From assembly GCA_015229095.1 (NCBI GenBank), contig JADGCE010000004.1, positions 1 through 9,540 of the forward strand: a stretch of 9,540 bases of DNA. Reading direction: 5' to 3'. The first letter of the stretch is position 1. Each line of letters opens with the position of its first letter. Shown one piece after another: positions 6,510 to 9,540 of the stretch. The stretch is from Magnetococcales bacterium (GTDB taxonomy: Bacteria > Pseudomonadota > Magnetococcia > Magnetococcales > Magnetaquicoccaceae). Below the pieces are notes generated by a model that saw nothing but the letters and a program-made list of their open reading frames with translations, made no database searches and was not told the origin of the DNA. Both the position numbers and the translations under genes were made by a program.

Positions 6510-7958
6510 ATGGAGACTCCCTCCGAATCGTGCGCAAGCCATGCCAGACCCCTGGTGGTTGACCTGGATGGCACCCTGATCCACTCCGACCTGCTGTTGG
6601 AAAGTCTGGTCGCCCTGATCCGGCAGCAGCCCGGCCAGTTGTGGCGGCTTCCTGGCTGGCTCAGCCAGGGGCGGGCATCTCTCAAACGGGAGATTGCCCA
6701 ACGTGTGCAGCTCTCCTTCGACACGCTTCCTCTCCATGCGGAATTGTTCTCCCTCCTGCAAGAGGAGAAGGCCAAAGGGCGGTTTTTGGTGTTGGCAACC
6801 GCCAGTGATGCCACGTTGGCCATACCTTTGGCGGCGCAGTTGGGTCTCTTTGACCAGATCATGGCCTCCGATGGGGAGATCAACCTGCAGGGCAGAGCCA
6901 AGGCCGACCGTTTGCTGGCGGCCTTTGGCGAGCAAGGCTTTGACTATGCGGGCAACAGTGCCGCCGACCTGGCTGTATGGTCCCATGCCCGCCGCTGCAT
7001 CGTTGTCAACGGTACGGCCTCCATACAGGCACACGTGCTGAAGCGGGATCCCAACGCCCTTGTGATCCGCACCCCGCCTCCGACGCTGATGGAATATTTG
7101 CGGGCTCTCCGGGTCTACCAATGGGTCAAAAACAGCCTGCTTTTTGTCCCCATGCTCTTTGCCCACTTTTTTGATGCCGCTTCCTTTTTTCTGGTCCTGC
7201 AAGCCTTCATCGCCTTCGGTTTTTGCGCCTCCAGCGTCTATGTGCTCAACGACTTGCTGGATCTGGAAGAGGATCGGCACCATCCCGACAAACGCCTGCG
7301 CCCCATGACCTGTGGTCGCATACCCTTGCTGCATGGTTTTCTGGGCGCTCCGCTGCTGCTCGCCATTGCCTTGGTCGTAGCCTGGATGATCCAGCCCGCG
7401 TTTTTTGGAATGCTGCTCCTCTACTATGCGCTGACCCTCCTGTACTCCCTGCGCATCAAGCATATCGTGCTGCTGGATGTCTTTGTGCTGGCAACCCTTT
7501 ATACCGTGCGCATTTTTGCGGGTGGCATGCTTCTGGATATTCCCATTTCTTTTTGGCTGTTGCTTTTTTCCATCCATATCTTTCTCAGTCTGGCGATGCT
7601 CAAACGCTACGGCGAGTTGATCGCCCAGCGCGACAGGGGCCGGATCAACAACACAGGCCGGGATTATCATGTGACGGATCTGGCCATGCTCGCTGCCTTG
7701 GGGGGGGCCAGTGGCTATCTGTCGGTCCTGGTGCTGGGCCTCTACATCCACAGTGTGGAGGTGACCCGTCTGTATCGCTCCGCCATGTTTCTGTGGCCCA
7801 TCTGTATCCTGATGCTGTTCTGGATCAGCCGTATGTGGCTGTTGGCCCACCGGGGCAAAATTCAGGCGGATCCGGTGCTGTTTGCCCTGAAAGATCCGGG
7901 CAGCCAGTGGATCGGGGTGCTGGTCGCCCTCTTTTTCAGCGTGGGCACCTTTTGGTAG
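6510..7958 (+). CDS. HAD phosphatase-UbiA prenyltransferase fusion (polyprenyl-phosphate phosphoribosyltransferase-like)
   Basis: This 482-aa protein has two domains. Residues 14-190 are a HAD phosphatase: motif I D18-L-D20-G-T, motif II in LATAS (95-99), K131 as the lysine of motif III, and motif IV GNSAAD with D153. Residues about 195-482 are a UbiA-type membrane prenyltransferase with some 8-9 helices; the metal-binding motif N247-D248-L-L-D251-L-E-E-D255 follows helix 2, and YSLRIKHIVLLDVFVLATLY marks the helix 4-5 region. The UbiA half looks like the branch that includes mycobacterial decaprenyl-phosphate 5-phosphoribosyltransferase (Rv3806c) rather than quinone enzymes, and the fused HAD half is then the likely 5-phosphatase, so one protein could give polyprenyl-phosphate ribose. 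That joint role is inference. The ATG at 6510 has GGAG 7 nt upstream and begins 17 residues before the catalytic DLD; the frame stays open to 6240, but in-frame ATGs there (6429, 6456) lack ribosome sites. The SDR gene follows after 14 nt. Confidence 0.85.
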   Translation: METPSESCASHARPLVVDLDGTLIHSDLLLESLVALIRQQPGQLWRLPGWLSQGRASLKREIAQRVQLSFDTLPLHAELFSLLQEEKAKGRFLVLATASDATLAIPLAAQLGLFDQIMASDGEINLQGRAKADRLLAAFGEQGFDYAGNSAADLAVWSHARRCIVVNGTASIQAHVLKRDPNALVIRTPPPTLMEYLRALRVYQWVKNSLLFVPMLFAHFFDAASFFLVLQAFIAFGFCASSVYVLNDLLDLEEDRHHPDKRLRPMTCGRIPLLHGFLGAPLLLAIALVVAWMIQPAFFGMLLLYYALTLLYSLRIKHIVLLDVFVLATLYTVRIFAGGMLLDIPISFWLLLFSIHIFLSLAMLKRYGELIAQRDRGRINNTGRDYHVTDLAMLAALGGASGYLSVLVLGLYIHSVEVTRLYRSAMFLWPICILMLFWISRMWLLAHRGKIQADPVLFALKDPGSQWIGVLVALFFSVGTFW

Positions 7959-7964
7959 AGGAGG
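7959..7964 (+). promoter_or_regulatory. Ribosome binding site of the SDR gene
   Basis: A perfect AGGAGG follows directly after the stop codon of the HAD-UbiA gene, 8 nt before the ATG at 7973. It decides the start, because the SDR frame stays open far back into the preceding gene. Confidence 0.7.
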
Positions 7965-7972
7965 GGGGTTCC

Positions 7973-8713
7973 ATGGGTGCAGAAAAATCCATACTGATCG
8001 TCGGTGCCACCTCCGCCATCGGTCGGGCCGTGGCCTGGGAGTTTGCTGCCCATGGTTTTAATCTCCAGTTGACCGCCCGCGACCGGGAGCGGTTGACAGC
8101 AGAGGCCGCGCAGATTGCCCAGCGGCATGGGGTGCAGGTGGGTTGCCATACTCTGGATATTCTCGCATATCAGAGCCATGCCACTTTCCTGGATGCGCTG
8201 CCCTTTCTGCCTGCCGTGACCCTCTGCGCGGTGGGATGGTTGGGCAACCCGACGGATGCAGAGGAGTATCGGCGGAGTGCCCAACGGGTGATGGAGAGCA
8301 ACTATCTGGGGCCGGCTCTGCTGCTGGCAGAGATTGCCCATCGCTACCAGCAGGTGGGCTCTGGCACCCTCATCGGCATCAGTTCGGTGGCGGGAGAGCG
8401 GGGGCGTGCCAGCAATTATGTATACGGCTCTGCCAAGGCCGGTTTGACCGCCTATCTCTCCGGCCTGCGCAATCGCCTCTACCCCCACGGGATCCATGTG
8501 ATCACCGTCAAACCGGGGTTGGTGGATACCCCCATGACCGCCGGCATGGCATTGCCCCGCCTGCTGACCGCCCAACCGCAGCAGACGGCGCGGGATATCT
8601 ACCGGGGGTTTGTCCAAAAGAAGGATGTGATTTATACCCTCTGGATATGGCGATGGCTGATGGGCGTGGTCCGCTGCCTGCCGGAACATGTTTTCAAAAA
8701 AACCCGGTTTTGA
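7973..8713 (+). CDS. Short-chain dehydrogenase/reductase, DprE2-like
   Basis: This encodes 246 aa, normal length for a classical SDR. The nucleotide-binding glycine motif is GATSAIG (11-17), followed by an arginine after the second strand (TARDRER, 34-40) that suggests NADP(H) use. D62 in LDI, N110, S137 or S138, Y151 and K155 (YGSAK) give the catalytic N-S-Y-K set, and PG at 181-182 closes the active site. The GISSVAGERGRASNYVYGSAK region closely matches the DprE2 group, which reduces the 2-keto intermediate of polyprenyl-phosphate ribose to the arabinose form, working with the FAD oxidase DprE1. The C-terminus (IWRWLMGVVRCLPEHVFKK) is hydrophobic and basic, suggesting membrane association, as suits a lipid-linked substrate. 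Its place 14 nt after the HAD-UbiA gene supports this pathway. A general SDR with another substrate remains possible, as the partner oxidase is not in the window. Confidence 0.82.
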   Translation: MGAEKSILIVGATSAIGRAVAWEFAAHGFNLQLTARDRERLTAEAAQIAQRHGVQVGCHTLDILAYQSHATFLDALPFLPAVTLCAVGWLGNPTDAEEYRRSAQRVMESNYLGPALLLAEIAHRYQQVGSGTLIGISSVAGERGRASNYVYGSAKAGLTAYLSGLRNRLYPHGIHVITVKPGLVDTPMTAGMALPRLLTAQPQQTARDIYRGFVQKKDVIYTLWIWRWLMGVVRCLPEHVFKKTRF

Positions 8714-8797
8714 GAACCATCCCCTGGGCAGGTGCGGCGGTTTGCCCGGAAAAGGTGCTCCCCCCCATTGTGACATGTTGTCCACGGGAGTCTGTTC

Positions 8798-9540
8798 ATG
8801 TCAATCCTTGCCTGGCCTGATGCCCCTTCGCCTGTTTCTCCCCCCCTCCCGGAGCACCCCCACGGGCGGCGGTTGGCGGTGCTGAGGAGGCCCATCACTC
8901 TCCTGCTGGGCTTTTTTTTCCTTCTTTATGCCGGGATGGGGCTGTTTGGCTACGGCAATGACAACGATACCTACGGTATGTTGCGCTCCGGGCATGCCCT
9001 GTTTTTTGAGGGAATCTATCGTTATTCCAGGGCGCCGGGCTACCTGATTCCAGAGATGGTGGTCGGGGGTGCGGCACTGCTGGGGGGCTATTTTCTCGCC
9101 AATCTGATCTCTGCGGTGTTGGGAACGGCGTCACTGTTTTTTTTCTGGCGGTTGCTGAGAGCGGGTTTTGACGAATGGACGGCTCTTTTGATCACGGCCA
9201 TCGTGGGCCTGACGCCCCACTATGCCATCGCGGCTTCCTCCTCGATCGACTATATATACAGCATTTTTTTTATCCTGTTTGGTGTCACCGCGCTGCGCGG
9301 TCATCGCTGTTATTGGGCCGCGCTGCTCTTCGCCTGTGCCACATCTGCCCGGCTTTCCAACCTCCTGACGATCGGGATCCTCTACGGCTATTTTATCTTT
9401 ATCCAGTACAGGAAACGGGAGTACGTTGTCCTGATGCGCCTACTGTTGTCGGGTTGTTTGACCGTTTTTTATGACTGCCTCTTTTACATTCCCTCTTTCA
9501 TGGCGGCGGGCAACAGCTTTGATTTTTTTGCCCACGGTCC
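8798..9540 (+). CDS. Multi-spanning membrane protein, GT-C glycosyltransferase-like (3' end beyond window)
   Basis: The frame is open from the ATG at 8798 to the window end (247 codons, incomplete). GGGAG lies 7 nt before the ATG, and the gene starts 84 nt after the SDR stop. After a proline-rich cytoplasmic tail (1-30) comes a first membrane helix (about 32-51), then a polar loop with GNDNDTYGM (D56, D58) and RAPGYLIPE (R78-E86). This pattern, acidic residues in the first external loop followed by R-x-PGY, recalls GT-C enzymes such as ArnT/PMT-like (GT39/GT83) transferases that use polyprenyl-phosphate sugars. More helices follow near 88-115, 127-140, 150-166, 172-183, 187-203 and 211-232. 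No sequence match can be claimed; a plain polytopic membrane protein is the conservative reading. Its position after polyprenyl-phosphate pentose genes supports a transferase. Four T7-T8 runs lie within it. Confidence 0.75.
   Translation, partial: MSILAWPDAPSPVSPPLPEHPHGRRLAVLRRPITLLLGFFFLLYAGMGLFGYGNDNDTYGMLRSGHALFFEGIYRYSRAPGYLIPEMVVGGAALLGGYFLANLISAVLGTASLFFFWRLLRAGFDEWTALLITAIVGLTPHYAIAASSSIDYIYSIFFILFGVTALRGHRCYWAALLFACATSARLSNLLTIGILYGYFIFIQYRKREYVVLMRLLLSGCLTVFYDCLFYIPSFMAAGNSFDFFAHG

Noticed and set aside
6090..7850. Minus-strand open frame of 586 codons opposite the HAD-UbiA gene
   Set aside because: It is antisense to a clear two-domain enzyme, has low-complexity Gln/His-rich translation and crosses the divergent promoter region.
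7223..7972. N-terminal extension of the SDR frame back into the HAD-UbiA gene
   Set aside because: A perfect AGGAGG 8 nt before 7973 and the position of the glycine-rich motif at residues 11-17 fix the start at 7973.
8726..8747. Possible terminator GGGCA-N12-TGCCC after the SDR gene
   Set aside because: The stem is only 5 bp, the loop is long and no T-run follows. Read-through into the membrane protein gene is more likely.

Overview
The window is GC-rich bacterial DNA with dense coding, tight same-strand spacing, clear Shine-Dalgarno sequences and Gram-negative envelope genes. A class I c-type cytochrome, Wzx/WaaL-type envelope genes and a DUF302 protein fit a respiring, perhaps sulfur-oxidising proteobacterium. 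A deep-branching group such as the Magnetococcia is a guess from overall style only. No rRNA, tRNA, IS element, CRISPR array or phage gene was seen.

Layout. (1) Positions 1-826, minus strand: the N-terminus of a periplasmic c-type cytochrome (cut by the window edge), preceded by a membrane-anchored DUF302 protein. (2) Positions 827-1083: a divergent intergenic region with one plausible promoter on each strand. (3) Positions 1084-4795, plus strand: a compact three-gene run of a Wzx-like polysaccharide flippase, a GT4-type glycosyltransferase and an O-antigen ligase/polymerase-like membrane protein. (4) Positions 4802-6277, minus strand: a radical SAM enzyme of the B12-binding-domain class, convergent with the ligase gene across only 6 bp. 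(5) Positions 6278-6509: a second divergent region with a good sigma70-type promoter facing right and a leader that contains a perfect 6-bp hairpin. (6) Positions 6510-9540, plus strand: a HAD phosphatase-UbiA prenyltransferase fusion, a DprE2-like short-chain reductase, and the first 247 codons of a multi-spanning membrane protein that resembles GT-C glycosyltransferases.

Functional reading. Blocks 3 and 6 both concern lipid-linked glycans. Block 3 can extend, flip and ligate or polymerise a glycan on the periplasmic face. Block 6 looks like part of the polyprenyl-phosphate pentose route known from mycobacterial arabinan synthesis: a UbiA-type enzyme transfers phosphoribose to polyprenyl phosphate, a phosphatase removes the 5-phosphate, and an oxidase/reductase pair epimerises ribose to arabinose. 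The oxidase partner (DprE1) is not between the two genes here, which is the most interesting gap. The GT-C-like protein would be a natural user of such a donor, but that is inference. Genes whose function I can name only at family level are marked as such.
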